The notes beneath the pieces are model-generated. The model saw nothing but the letters and a program-made list of their open reading frames with translations, ran no database searches and was not told where the DNA came from. This document shows positions 24,374 through 32,055 of a stretch of 33,165 nt of DNA, piece after piece (position 1 is the stretch's first letter; every line of letters begins with the position of its first letter). The DNA lies in the NCBI GenBank assembly GCA_964625525.1, contig CAZVEE010000036.1, forward strand, positions 1-33,165. The letters run 5' to 3'. The position numbers were made by a program, and so were the translations under genes. Source of the stretch: CAZVEE01 sp964625525. Its GTDB lineage: Bacteria; Pseudomonadota; Alphaproteobacteria; JAJFIK01.

Positions 24374-24518
24374 CCAGTTACAGACCCGGTTACAGACNNN
24401 NNNNNNNNNNNNNNNNNNNNNNNNNNNNNNNNNNNNNNNNNNNNNNNNNNNNNNNNNNNNNNNNNNNNNNNNNNNNNNNNNNNNNNNNNNNNNNNNNCAA
24501 GAAATACGGGTTACAGAT
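24374..24518. repeat. 12-bp repeats flanking the second assembly gap
   Basis: CCAGTTACAGAC (24374-24385) and CCGGTTACAGAC (24386-24397) run directly into the gap. On the other side a related CGGGTTACAGAT (24507-24518) appears. This looks like a collapsed or unresolved short tandem array. Confidence 0.7.
24398..24497. other. Assembly gap (100 N)
   Basis: Exactly 100 N, a placeholder for unknown length. Repeats flank it, so the gap may be only repeats. The position is also where proS is often found in related genomes, so a hidden gene cannot be excluded. Confidence 0.95.
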
Positions 24519-24521
24519 AAG

Positions 24522-24550
24522 AAAAAAGGCTGCCCGGCCAGCGGGCAGCC
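24522..24550 (-). terminator. Intrinsic terminator of the nuo-mce-DUF1467 unit
   Basis: Perfect 9-bp stem (GGCTGCCCG, 24528-24536, with CGGGCAGCC, 24542-24550), 5-base loop, followed on the - strand by six T (24527-24522). It lies about 200 bases past the DUF1467 stop and is a good end point for the upstream operon. Read on the + strand the same hairpin precedes a Shine-Dalgarno-like GGGAGG. Confidence 0.8.
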
Positions 24551-24674
24551 CAAGTCTAGGGAGGAAACGCCATCAAGCGCGACTGAATGCCCTCGGGGCG
24601 CTTCAGTCGAGATAAGAATGGGTGGATTTCAAACGTGCAGCAAGGCTTGGGAGATCAAGCCTTGCTGTTTTTTT
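24528..24674 (+). other. Orphan + strand leader, SD and terminator cassette; possible small RNA or gene relic
   Basis: On the + strand, in order: hairpin (24528-24550), AAGTCTAGGGAGGAAACGCC with a strong SD-like GGGAGG, then ATC AAG CGC GAC TGA where a start codon would be expected, a second hairpin (24580-24609, CGACTGAA...TTCAGTCG arms), and a strong terminator. No open reading frame fits. It may be the shell of a deleted + strand gene, or a small RNA of about 150 bases. Everything else nearby is on the - strand. I do not recognise an RNA family. Confidence 0.3.
24638..24674 (+). terminator. Strong + strand intrinsic terminator
   Basis: Perfect 12-bp stem (CAGCAAGGCTTG, 24638-24649, with CAAGCCTTGCTG, 24656-24667), 6-base loop, then seven T (24668-24674). 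Its polarity is + only, yet no + strand gene is annotated upstream of it in this region, so some + strand transcript should end here. Confidence 0.88.
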
Positions 24675-24748
24675 GGTCAGCACGCAAGACCTGGAAAGCG
24701 ATTAGCCTCCCTGCCTGTTTTTTGAGCAACTCACCCGGTCTCGGACTG

Positions 24749-25027
24749 CTATCGGATATCGGCCGTCGGATCGAGCAGCATCGGGAAGGTGTCGAGCGTG
24801 ATCAGGTTTTCTCCAATCACATAGTTCAGCCCGACCCAGATCACCGCCGTGATCCCTGTCGTCACCACCATTTTAAAGCCGATGCGGCTTTGGCTCGGCG
24901 CCCCGGGCTCGGTGCCCCAGGACACGTCCTTGTCCTCATCCTGCGTGCGCACGTTGAACGGCAGCACGGTGAAGAGGACCAGAATCCAGGTCAGCAGAAA
25001 CATGACGATGCCGGCAAACCAGGGCAT
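24749..25027 (-). CDS. DUF1467 family membrane protein
   Basis: Small inner-membrane protein of unknown function, 92 residues. Two membrane helices: residues about 2-21 (WFAGIVMFLLTWILVLFTVL) and about 51-72 (MVVTTGITAVIWVGLNYVI). Between them is the family's PFNVRTQDE and an acidic loop with WGTEPGAPS. The ATG at 25027 has a strong CAGGAGG 6 bases upstream; the frame is open to 25072. It follows mce by 16 bases, a pairing conserved in Alphaproteobacteria, so it is co-expressed with mce. No function is known to me. It is the last gene before the operon terminator. Confidence 0.9.
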   Translation of the reverse strand: MPWFAGIVMFLLTWILVLFTVLPFNVRTQDEDKDVSWGTEPGAPSQSRIGFKMVVTTGITAVIWVGLNYVIGENLITLDTFPMLLDPTADIR

Positions 25028-25043
25028 GAAAGCCTCCTGAATG

Positions 25044-25463
25044 TTACGACGTGGCGCCGTCGACTTCTTCAAGCTCGATCAGCGTGCCATTGAAGTGTTT
25101 GGGATGCAGAAAGATCACCGGATTGCCATGCGCCCCGATGCGCGGCTCGCCGTCACCGGTGATGGTGATGCCTTTCTCGCGCAGGCCGTCGCGCATCTCC
25201 ACCAACTTCTCCACTTCAAAGCCGATATGGTGGATGCCGCCGCGCGGATTACGCTCCAGGAAATTGGCGATGGGCGAGTTCTCGCCCAGCGGCTCAATCA
25301 GCTCGACCTTGGTGTTGGGCAGCTCAACGAACACCACGGTGACGCCGTGTTCGGGCTGAGGCACCGGCTCGGTCACCTTGGCGTTCAGCGTCTCGCGCCA
25401 GATGCGCGCCGCCTCGCGCACGTCCGGCACGGCGATGGCAACCTGATTGAGCACTCCGAGCAT
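25044..25463 (-). CDS. mce: Methylmalonyl-CoA epimerase
   Basis: Interconverts (2S)- and (2R)-methylmalonyl-CoA in propionyl-CoA metabolism. The 139-residue VOC-fold protein shows LNQVAIAVPDV at the start, EHGVTVVFVELPNTKVELIEPLGENSPIANFL, NPRGGIHHIGFEV, and FNGTLIELEEV. Expected metal ligands are His near residue 7, an acidic or Gln residue (E54), His (78/79) and Glu (130). The first is Gln7 here (codon CAG), where most family members have His. The ATG at 25463 has GGAGA upstream; the frame runs open to 25859 but overlaps rnj and is not conserved. A TATAGT sequence lies upstream at about 25563-25558 but lacks a good -35. Confidence 0.93.
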   Translation of the reverse strand: MLGVLNQVAIAVPDVREAARIWRETLNAKVTEPVPQPEHGVTVVFVELPNTKVELIEPLGENSPIANFLERNPRGGIHHIGFEVEKLVEMRDGLREKGITITGDGEPRIGAHGNPVIFLHPKHFNGTLIELEEVDGATS

Positions 25464-25602
25464 GATCTGTTCTCCGTTCACGTGTGGCGACAATAGCCCA
25501 AGCGCCGCCGCCCTCGCGCCATGACATGACGGCGCAGCCGCACCCGATTGGGAGCCACTATAGCCCGCCTTCCCGCCCGCCGCGCGCCTTTGCGCCGCCG
25601 GC

Positions 25603-27279
25603 TTAGTCCTCCAGGCGCACGATCTCGATTTCGATGAGCGGGCGCTTGCCCCATTGGGCATTGAACGGCCGGCGCAGGGCGCGCCGCACGGCTTCTTGCA
25701 CGGCGCCGTCGCTCTTGCGGTCGCGCTTGGCCAGGCCGTCAATGGCTTCTTCGGCACGGATGCTGAGATCCTCCGCCAGAGTGTCGGCCAGATCCGCGAT
25801 CTCTTCTGGAATCCCCAGCGGCACCACGCGCGGATCATCCAGCAGGTCGCCGCGGTCATCGAGCACCACCGTCACCACCACCGCGCCGGTAAAGCCGAGC
25901 CGACGGCGCATGCTCACCGCCGGGCTATTGTCCGGGGTGAGAATAGTGCCATCAAGCAGCATCCGCCCCTGGGGCACGGTACCGATGATCTCCGCCGCCC
26001 CCGGTGCCAGGCGCACAAGGGTGCCATTGGGCGCGACCACCGCCTGCTCCGCCCCATGGGCCTTGGCGAAGTCCTCATGTTCGAGCAGCATGCGCATTTC
26101 GCCATGCATGGGCAGCACGATCTTGGGCCGCACCCACTGATACATGCGCGCCAGCTCATCCCGGTTCGGATGGCCCGAGACATGGACGAAGTGGTCGCGC
26201 TCGGAAATGATATGCACGCCCCGTTCCGCCAAGCTGTTCTGCATGGCATAGATGGGCAGTTCATTGCCGGGAATGATCTTGGAAGAGAAGATCACCGTGT
26301 CCCCTTCACTCAAGACCAGATGGGGATGGCTGTCCTCGGCCACGCGGGCGAGTGCGGCGCGCGGCTCTCCCTGACTGCCGGTACACAGATAAAGCGTTTT
26401 CTCCGGGGGCAGATAGCCCGCCTCTTCTTGGGGCACCGTTTCGGGAAAATCCTCCAGATAACCGCAAGCCCGCGCGGCCCGCAGGGTCCGGTGCATGGCC
26501 CGGCCCACCAGCACGACTTCGCGGCCATTGGCGCGCGCTGCGCGCGCGATGCTGTCAAGGCGCGCGGCGTTGGAGGCAAAGGTAGTCACGGCGACACGCC
26601 CTTTCAGTCCACCGATCAAATCGGTCAGGCTGTCGCGCACCAGTGCCTCACTCCCAGAATGACCGGGCGAGAGCACATTGGTGCTGTCACAGACCATGGC
26701 GAGGACACCTTCATCGCCCAGCGCCGTAAACGCTGCCTCATCGGCCACCGGCCCCAACACCGGATCGGGGTCAAGCTTCCAATCCCCCGTATGGAGCGCC
26801 GTGCCCAGTGGCGTGCGGATCGCCAGGGCGCTCGGTTCCGGGATCGAATGGGTGACAGAGATCAGCTCAATGGAGAACGGGCCTAATTCAAAACGACTGC
26901 TCAGCGGGACGACTGTCAGAGGAAAGACGGATTCAAGCCCCGCCTCTTGGATCTTGTCCTTCATCAATTCCGCTGTAAACGGCGTCGCATAGACTGGGCA
27001 TTCGAGCTTTGGCCACAAATGCGCAATGGCACCGATATGGTCTTCATGGCCGTGGGTGAGAATGATGCCGCGCAGGCGCTTGCGCTGTTTGCGTAAAAAG
27101 GACACATCCGCCATCATCAGATCGATGCCGGGCTCCCGCGCGTCGGCGAATTTCACGCCCATATCAACGGCAATCCACTCCCGTTTGTCCGGATCGCCAA
27201 AGCCATAAAGATAGAGATTCATCCCCACTTCGCCGCACCCGCCCAAGGCGGCGAACACCAGATCTTGGTCTTGTGTCAT
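25603..27279 (-). CDS. rnj: Ribonuclease J
   Basis: Metallo-beta-lactamase-fold endo-/5'-exoribonuclease for rRNA maturation and mRNA decay; in Alphaproteobacteria it coexists with RNase E. The 558-residue product has the zinc motif GIILTHGHEDHIGAIAHLWP, then ISVTHSIPEPSALAI, LHTGDWKLDP, the beta-CASP region (VAVTTFASNAARLDSI, LCTGSQGEPRAAL, HVSGHPNRDELARM, VLPMHGE) and a C-terminal domain. Its ATG shares one base with the coaX stop (TAATG), so translation is coupled. Position after birA-coaX is typical for the class. Confidence 0.96.
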   Translation of the reverse strand: MTQDQDLVFAALGGCGEVGMNLYLYGFGDPDKREWIAVDMGVKFADAREPGIDLMMADVSFLRKQRKRLRGIILTHGHEDHIGAIAHLWPKLECPVYATPFTAELMKDKIQEAGLESVFPLTVVPLSSRFELGPFSIELISVTHSIPEPSALAIRTPLGTALHTGDWKLDPDPVLGPVADEAAFTALGDEGVLAMVCDSTNVLSPGHSGSEALVRDSLTDLIGGLKGRVAVTTFASNAARLDSIARAARANGREVVLVGRAMHRTLRAARACGYLEDFPETVPQEEAGYLPPEKTLYLCTGSQGEPRAALARVAEDSHPHLVLSEGDTVIFSSKIIPGNELPIYAMQNSLAERGVHIISERDHFVHVSGHPNRDELARMYQWVRPKIVLPMHGEMRMLLEHEDFAKAHGAEQAVVAPNGTLVRLAPGAAEIIGTVPQGRMLLDGTILTPDNSPAVSMRRRLGFTGAVVVTVVLDDRGDLLDDPRVVPLGIPEEIADLADTLAEDLSIRAEEAIDGLAKRDRKSDGAVQEAVRRALRRPFNAQWGKRPLIEIEIVRLED

Positions 27280-28088
27280 TACTCAACTTTCATGGACGCA
27301 TCCGCCTGCGCTGGCCACGTGGCGCGATTGCGGTCGTGGATAAGTTTCAGTCCCCGGATCGTGATGTCCGGGTCCAGATGTTCAATCACGTCAGTGGAAC
27401 GGTAAAAGAGCCGCGCCAGGCCGCCGGTGGCGATCACCGTCATGGGCGCGCCATACTCGGCGCGAATGCGCGCCACCAAGCCTTCAATCAGGCCCACATA
27501 ACCCCAGAACACACCCGATTGCATGGCCGGCACCGTGTCCTTGCCGATCACGGTGTCCGGGCGCTCCACGGCGATGCGCGGCAGCTTGGCCGCAGCGAGG
27601 TTCAGCGCCTCCAGCGACAGATTCACGCCCGGCGCGATGATGCCGCCCTCATAATCGCCCTTCGCCGAGACCACATCGAATGTGGTCGCGGTGCCAAAAT
27701 CGATAACAATCAACGCGCCCTCATAAGCCGCATGGGCGGCGACCGCGTTGACCAGACGGTCCGCCCCCACCACATCGGGCCGCGCCAGGTTCACATGAAT
27801 CCCGAGCGTCACATGCGGATCGCCCACCACCATGGGCTCGGCTTTGAGAAAGCGGCAGCACATTTGGCGCAGATTGAACAGCGCCTGCGGCACCACGGTG
27901 GAGATGATACTGCCGCTGATGGCGTCGGGTGCAATGCCTTCCAGCGCCATGAGCTGGGTCAGCCAGACCCAGTATTCATCCGCCGTGCGGCTCGCGGTGG
28001 TGGCGGCGCGCCATTGGGCGCGAATCTCTCCGTCCTCCAGAATGGCGAACAGAACATTGGTGTTCCCGGCGTCGATGGCGAGCAGCAT
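27279..28088 (-). CDS. coaX: Type III pantothenate kinase
   Basis: Phosphorylates pantothenate, the first step of coenzyme A synthesis. The product is 269 residues. Motifs: MLLAIDAGNTNVLFAI (phosphate-binding DxGNT), RPDVVGADRLVNAVAAH, LIVIDFGTATTFDVVSAKGDYEGGIIAPG, and VIATGGLARL. The ATG at 28088 places the DAGNT motif at its usual position; in-frame starts at 28124 and further upstream are not conserved. An imperfect 32-bp palindrome lies 27 bases upstream. The stop overlaps the rnj start by one base. Confidence 0.95.
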   Translation of the reverse strand: MLLAIDAGNTNVLFAILEDGEIRAQWRAATTASRTADEYWVWLTQLMALEGIAPDAISGSIISTVVPQALFNLRQMCCRFLKAEPMVVGDPHVTLGIHVNLARPDVVGADRLVNAVAAHAAYEGALIVIDFGTATTFDVVSAKGDYEGGIIAPGVNLSLEALNLAAAKLPRIAVERPDTVIGKDTVPAMQSGVFWGYVGLIEGLVARIRAEYGAPMTVIATGGLARLFYRSTDVIEHLDPDITIRGLKLIHDRNRATWPAQADASMKVE

Positions 28089-28114
28089 GGGTCTCTCGGT
28101 GTTGTTGTCTGGAA

Positions 28115-28146
28115 CCGTTTCCATGAAAACCCGATCATTGAAACGG
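28115..28146. repeat. Imperfect 32-bp palindrome upstream of coaX
   Basis: Arms CCGTTTC-C-ATGA (28115-28126) and TCAT-T-GAAACGG (28135-28146) pair at 11 of 12 positions around an 8-base loop, 27 bases before the coaX start. No T-tract follows. It could be an operator or a leader hairpin. Confidence 0.45.
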
Positions 28147-28175
28147 CTCTGGGTCGTTGGTTTGGCGCGCTTTCC

Positions 28176-28211
28176 GGGCGGACAAGCGCACACACTTTTC
28201 CTGAAAGCGCT
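28176..28211 (-). repeat. Dispersed 36-bp repeat, copy B
   Basis: Reverse complement of copy A at 1064-1099, 34 of 36 identical, placed in the birA-coaX spacer 16 bases after the birA stop. Both copies sit just downstream of a stop codon. Confidence 0.75.
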
Positions 28212-28226
28212 CTATCCTCGGGGCCG

Positions 28227-29012
28227 TTAAGCCGAGCCCGGTGCGGGAGCGTTGAAAAACACCTCGCCCCCATGCACCGTATGCGCTTGGCCGTCGGCAT
28301 CAGTGAGCACCAGGGCGCCGTCCGGTTCAAGGCCGGCGAAGCGGCCCTCCAGGACACGCTCCGCCAAGCGCGCCGTCAAAGACTGGCCAAGGCCGTGGGC
28401 CCGCGCCAGCCAAGCGCTGCGAATGGCGGCAAAACCGCGCCCCTCGTCCCAGATGCCCAGCCAACGGTCCATGGCAGCCGCGAGCCCGGTGAGCGCGGCG
28501 TCCGGGGAAAGATCCGCGCCCGCATGCAGGGCCACGTGAGTGGCCGGATAGGGCGTATCCGCCGGGTGATACGCCAGATTGACGCCGATCCCAACGGCGA
28601 GCCAATCGATCCGCCCATCGGCCCGCGCCCCGGATTCCAGCAGGATACCGGCGATTTTCGCCCCGCCCACCAGGACGTCATTGGGCCATTTCAGCGCCAC
28701 CGGTGCTTGCGGCGCCACGGCGAGCACCAGATCGCCCACGGCTAGGGCTGCCACGAAAGAAATCTGCGCCGCCGCGGCCGGATCGCAAGCGGGGCGTAGC
28801 AGCAAACTCGCCATGAGATTGCCCGACGGCGAGGCCCAAGCCCGCCCGCGCCGTCCGCGTCCCGCCGTTTGCCGATCGGCCCGCAGCCAGAGCGGCCCCG
28901 CCTCGCCGGCGACCGCCTGCCGGCGCGCTTCTTCATTGGTGCTGTCAATCTCAGGGAAGCTGACGCGGCCGACTCCCTCGGGCCAAGTGAACACGGGGGC
29001 CGAGGGCGTCAT
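28227..29012 (-). CDS. birA: Biotin--[acetyl-CoA-carboxylase] ligase
   Basis: Attaches biotin to carboxylase carrier domains via biotinyl-AMP. About 261 residues. Motifs: DSTNEEARRQA, the adenylate loop GRGRRGRAWASPSGNL, and the catalytic KWPNDVLVGGAKIAGIL, then GIGVNLAYHP. There is no N-terminal helix-turn-helix, so it is the monofunctional (class I) type and not a repressor. ATG 29012 with GTGAGG upstream is chosen; GTG at 29024 would overlap the nuoN stop. It lies 4 bases from the nuoN stop, the normal alphaproteobacterial arrangement. Confidence 0.94.
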   Translation of the reverse strand: MTPSAPVFTWPEGVGRVSFPEIDSTNEEARRQAVAGEAGPLWLRADRQTAGRGRRGRAWASPSGNLMASLLLRPACDPAAAAQISFVAALAVGDLVLAVAPQAPVALKWPNDVLVGGAKIAGILLESGARADGRIDWLAVGIGVNLAYHPADTPYPATHVALHAGADLSPDAALTGLAAAMDRWLGIWDEGRGFAAIRSAWLARAHGLGQSLTARLAERVLEGRFAGLEPDGALVLTDADGQAHTVHGGEVFFNAPAPGSA

Positions 29013-29016
29013 AGCC

Positions 29017-30495
29017 TCACCCACCCAGGAGCGAGCGTGCCGCGACCGCCGCCGCCGCGATCAGCGGCGCCGGATAGAGGAAGAACAGGGTCACCAGGCC
29101 GCCCGAAGCGGTCAGGATGGCCCCCATCTCAAAGGGCAGCGGACGCACAAAGGGCGCCGCCGGCTCATCCGCAAACATCACCTTGATGATGCGCAGATAG
29201 TAGTAGCCGGCGATCACACTGGTCACGACACCGATAACCGCCAAGGCATAGAGCCCGGACTCCACCGCCGCCAGGAAGACATAGAATTTCCCGAAGAAGC
29301 CCGCGAAAGGCGGCACGCCCATCAGCGAGAACATCAGCGCCATGAGGATATAGGCCATGTAGGGATGGGTTCGCGACAAGCCCGCCAGATCGTCGATCTG
29401 CTCCACCATGCCGTCAGAGCGGCGCATGGACAGGATGCACACAAACACCCCAACCGTGGTCACCAGATAAATGGCGAGGTAGATGAGCACGCCCTGCACG
29501 CCCTCCTGGCCACCCGCCGCCAGGCCCACCAGCGCATAGCCCATATGCCCGATGGAGGAATAGGCCATCAGACGTTTGATATTGGTCTGGCCGATGGCCG
29601 CCACCGCGCCCAGGATCATGGACGCCACCGAAATGAACACCACGATCTGCTGCCAGGAGTCCGTGATCTCGGCGAACGGCACCAGGAATGTGCGCAGGAA
29701 CAGCGCCATGGCCGCGATCTTGGGCGACGCGGCAAAGAAGGCCGTCACCGGCGTCGGCGCGCCTTCATAGACATCCGGCGTCCACATATGGAACGGCACC
29801 GCGGAGACTTTGAACGCCAAGCCCGCCGCCACGAACACCAGGCCCAGAAGCAGACCAAGCCCCATGCTCTCGGTGGTGACGATGGTCGCCAACTCAATGA
29901 AATTCACCGTCCCCGTGAAGCCGTAGACGAGCGAACTGCCATAAAGCAGCAGGCCCGAGGACAGCGCCCCCAGAATGAAATATTTCAGCCCCGCTTCCGT
30001 GGCGCGCCGGGAATCCCGATTGATGGCGGCCAGCACATAAAGCGCCAAGCTTTGCAGTTCCAGGCCGATATAGAGCGTGATCAGGTCCTGGGCGGAAATC
30101 ATGATCAGCATGCCGAGCGTGGCGAAGACGATCAGCAGGGGATATTCAAAGCGTGCCAGCTTTTCCGCGTGAATAAACTGGCGCGACATGAGAATGGCGA
30201 GGGCCGAGCCCCCCAGCACCAGCACTTTCATAAAGACCGCGAAACTGTCGACGACCAGGGAGCCGCCAAAGGCCATCAACGCGCCGTCGCTGACCGGCAG
30301 GCGCACGGTCAACCCGGCCGCCGTCAGCAGCAGCAGCACGCACAGATTGGACAGCGCCGTCGTGCCCTTGTCCCCGCGCATGACGCCCAGCATGAGCAGC
30401 AGCATGCCGCCCACCGCCAGCGCCAGTTCCGGCGCAATGACAGTGAGGCTTTGGGTCAGGGCCTCGATTTGTGCCGTGGCGGTCGCGTCGTCCAT
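29017..30495 (-). CDS. nuoN: NADH-quinone oxidoreductase subunit N
   Basis: Antiporter-like proton-pumping subunit of respiratory complex I in the inner membrane. The 492-residue product has about 14 membrane helices. Conserved stretches: LITLYIGLELQSLALYVLAA (helix with key Glu), LKYFILGALSSGLLLYG, the pump Lys segment LAFKVSAVPFHMWTPDVYEGAPTPVTAF, and IGQTNIKRLMAYSSIGHMGYALVGL. The ATG at 30495 has AAGGAA about 10 bases upstream. It follows nuoM by 31 bases and closes the nuo gene cluster. Confidence 0.97.
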   Translation of the reverse strand: MDDATATAQIEALTQSLTVIAPELALAVGGMLLLMLGVMRGDKGTTALSNLCVLLLLTAAGLTVRLPVSDGALMAFGGSLVVDSFAVFMKVLVLGGSALAILMSRQFIHAEKLARFEYPLLIVFATLGMLIMISAQDLITLYIGLELQSLALYVLAAINRDSRRATEAGLKYFILGALSSGLLLYGSSLVYGFTGTVNFIELATIVTTESMGLGLLLGLVFVAAGLAFKVSAVPFHMWTPDVYEGAPTPVTAFFAASPKIAAMALFLRTFLVPFAEITDSWQQIVVFISVASMILGAVAAIGQTNIKRLMAYSSIGHMGYALVGLAAGGQEGVQGVLIYLAIYLVTTVGVFVCILSMRRSDGMVEQIDDLAGLSRTHPYMAYILMALMFSLMGVPPFAGFFGKFYVFLAAVESGLYALAVIGVVTSVIAGYYYLRIIKVMFADEPAAPFVRPLPFEMGAILTASGGLVTLFFLYPAPLIAAAAVAARSLLGG

Positions 30496-30526
30496 GGCTC
30501 GGCGTTCCTTCTCGCGGGCTCAGTCG

Positions 30527-32053
30527 TTAGGGCGCGGCCGCCGCCGTGGCAGCGAGCGAGGTCTCCACGCTTTCCACCAGCGCGGCGACCGAGGCATCCA
30601 TCACCTCAAACAGCGGCAACGGATACACCCCGAACAGAATGGTCAGCGCCACCAACGGCGCCAGGATCAACACTTCGCGGCTGTTCACATCAGTGATGGT
30701 CTCAAGCTTCGGATTGCTCAGCGTTCCGAACACCACCCGGCGATAGAGCCACAGCATATAGGCCGCACTCAGGATCACCCCGAAACAGGCGATAAAGGCC
30801 ACGGTCGTGTTCACCTGGAACACCCCCGCGAGCGCCAGAAACTCGCCCACAAATCCCGACGTGCCCGGCAGCGCCACATTGGCCATGGTGAACACCATCA
30901 TGATACCCGCATAGACCGGCATGCGGTTCACAAGCCCGCCATATTGGGCGATCTCCCGGGTATGCGCCCGGTCATAGATGACGCCCACGCACAGGAACAG
31001 CGCAGCGGAAATGATCCCGTGGCTGATCATCTGGATCATGGCCCCGTGGATCCCCTGCTCGTTCAGGGAGAAGATCCCCAAAGTCACAAAGCCCATATGC
31101 GCCACCGAGGAGTAGGCGATCATCTTCTTGATGTCCTCCTGGCGCAGCGCCACGAAGGACGTGTAGATGATCGCGATGACACTCAGCGCGAAGACAAACG
31201 GCGCGAAGTAAAGGCTCGCATCCGGGAACATGGGCAGCGAGAAACGCAGGAACCCGTAGCCCCCCATCTTCAACAAGATCGCCGCCAGGATGACCGATCC
31301 CGCCGTGGGCGCTTCCACATGCGCATCCGGCAGCCAAGTATGCACCGGCCACATGGGCAGCTTCACCGCGAACGAGGCGAAGAAGGCCAACCACAGCCAG
31401 GTCTGCATCTCCGGGCTGAAATCGAACGCCATCAATTCCCGCACATCCGCCGTCTCGGCCGTCACATACATGGCGATCATCGCCACCAGCATGAGTACCG
31501 AGCCCAGGAATGTGTAGAGGAAGAACTTGTACGACGCATAGATGCTGCGCGGTCCGCCCCACACCGCGATGATCAGATACATCGGGATCAGGACGCCCTC
31601 GAAGAACAGATAGAACAGCACCAGATCGAGAGACACGAAGACGCCGATCATCAGCGTCTCAAGGATCAGGAACGCGGCCAGATATTCCTTCACCCGGGTC
31701 TGGATCGCATCCCAGCCGGCGAAGATGGCGATGGGCATCAAGGCCGTCGTGAGGATCACGAAGGGCATGGAAATCCCATCGACCCCGAGGCGGAAGACAA
31801 AGCCCTCGCCCAGCCAGGGATACTCCTCCACCCACTGGAACCCCGCCTGGGCCGGATCATACATCTCGACCAAGAGCACCATGGAGAGGATGAAATTGAA
31901 CACGGTGGTCCACACCGCCGCGAGCTTAGCGCTGCGCTTGGAGGCCTCGCTGTCGCCAGTAGCGATAAGCACGAACAGCGCGCCCGCGAGCGGCACCACG
32001 AGCAGTGTCGCCAGGATCGGCCATGTGTCGTTCAACGGCTGGGCGTCGAGCAT
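30527..32053 (-). CDS. nuoM: NADH-quinone oxidoreductase subunit M
   Basis: Second antiporter-like subunit of complex I. The 508-residue product has about 14 membrane helices. The essential Glu helix is LFYLFFEGVLIPMYLIIAVW (E. coli E144 equivalent), the pump Lys is in SFAVKLPMWPVHTWLPDAHVEAP (K234 equivalent), and LRQEDIKKMIAYSSVAHMGFVTLG precedes the distal half. The ATG at 32053 lies 2 bases after the nuoL stop (TAAGGATG), so the upstream stop overlaps a minimal ribosome site and coupling is likely. Confidence 0.97.
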   Translation of the reverse strand: MLDAQPLNDTWPILATLLVVPLAGALFVLIATGDSEASKRSAKLAAVWTTVFNFILSMVLLVEMYDPAQAGFQWVEEYPWLGEGFVFRLGVDGISMPFVILTTALMPIAIFAGWDAIQTRVKEYLAAFLILETLMIGVFVSLDLVLFYLFFEGVLIPMYLIIAVWGGPRSIYASYKFFLYTFLGSVLMLVAMIAMYVTAETADVRELMAFDFSPEMQTWLWLAFFASFAVKLPMWPVHTWLPDAHVEAPTAGSVILAAILLKMGGYGFLRFSLPMFPDASLYFAPFVFALSVIAIIYTSFVALRQEDIKKMIAYSSVAHMGFVTLGIFSLNEQGIHGAMIQMISHGIISAALFLCVGVIYDRAHTREIAQYGGLVNRMPVYAGIMMVFTMANVALPGTSGFVGEFLALAGVFQVNTTVAFIACFGVILSAAYMLWLYRRVVFGTLSNPKLETITDVNSREVLILAPLVALTILFGVYPLPLFEVMDASVAALVESVETSLAATAAAAP

Positions 32054-32055
32054 CC

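Noticed and set aside
24270..24725. + strand open frame through the second run of N
   Set aside because: Depends on undefined bases; the flanks show hairpins and repeats, not coding character.
28579..30696. 705-residue + strand open frame opposite birA and nuoN
   Set aside because: Shadow of nuoN and birA; the translation is His/Arg/Gln low complexity with no motif.
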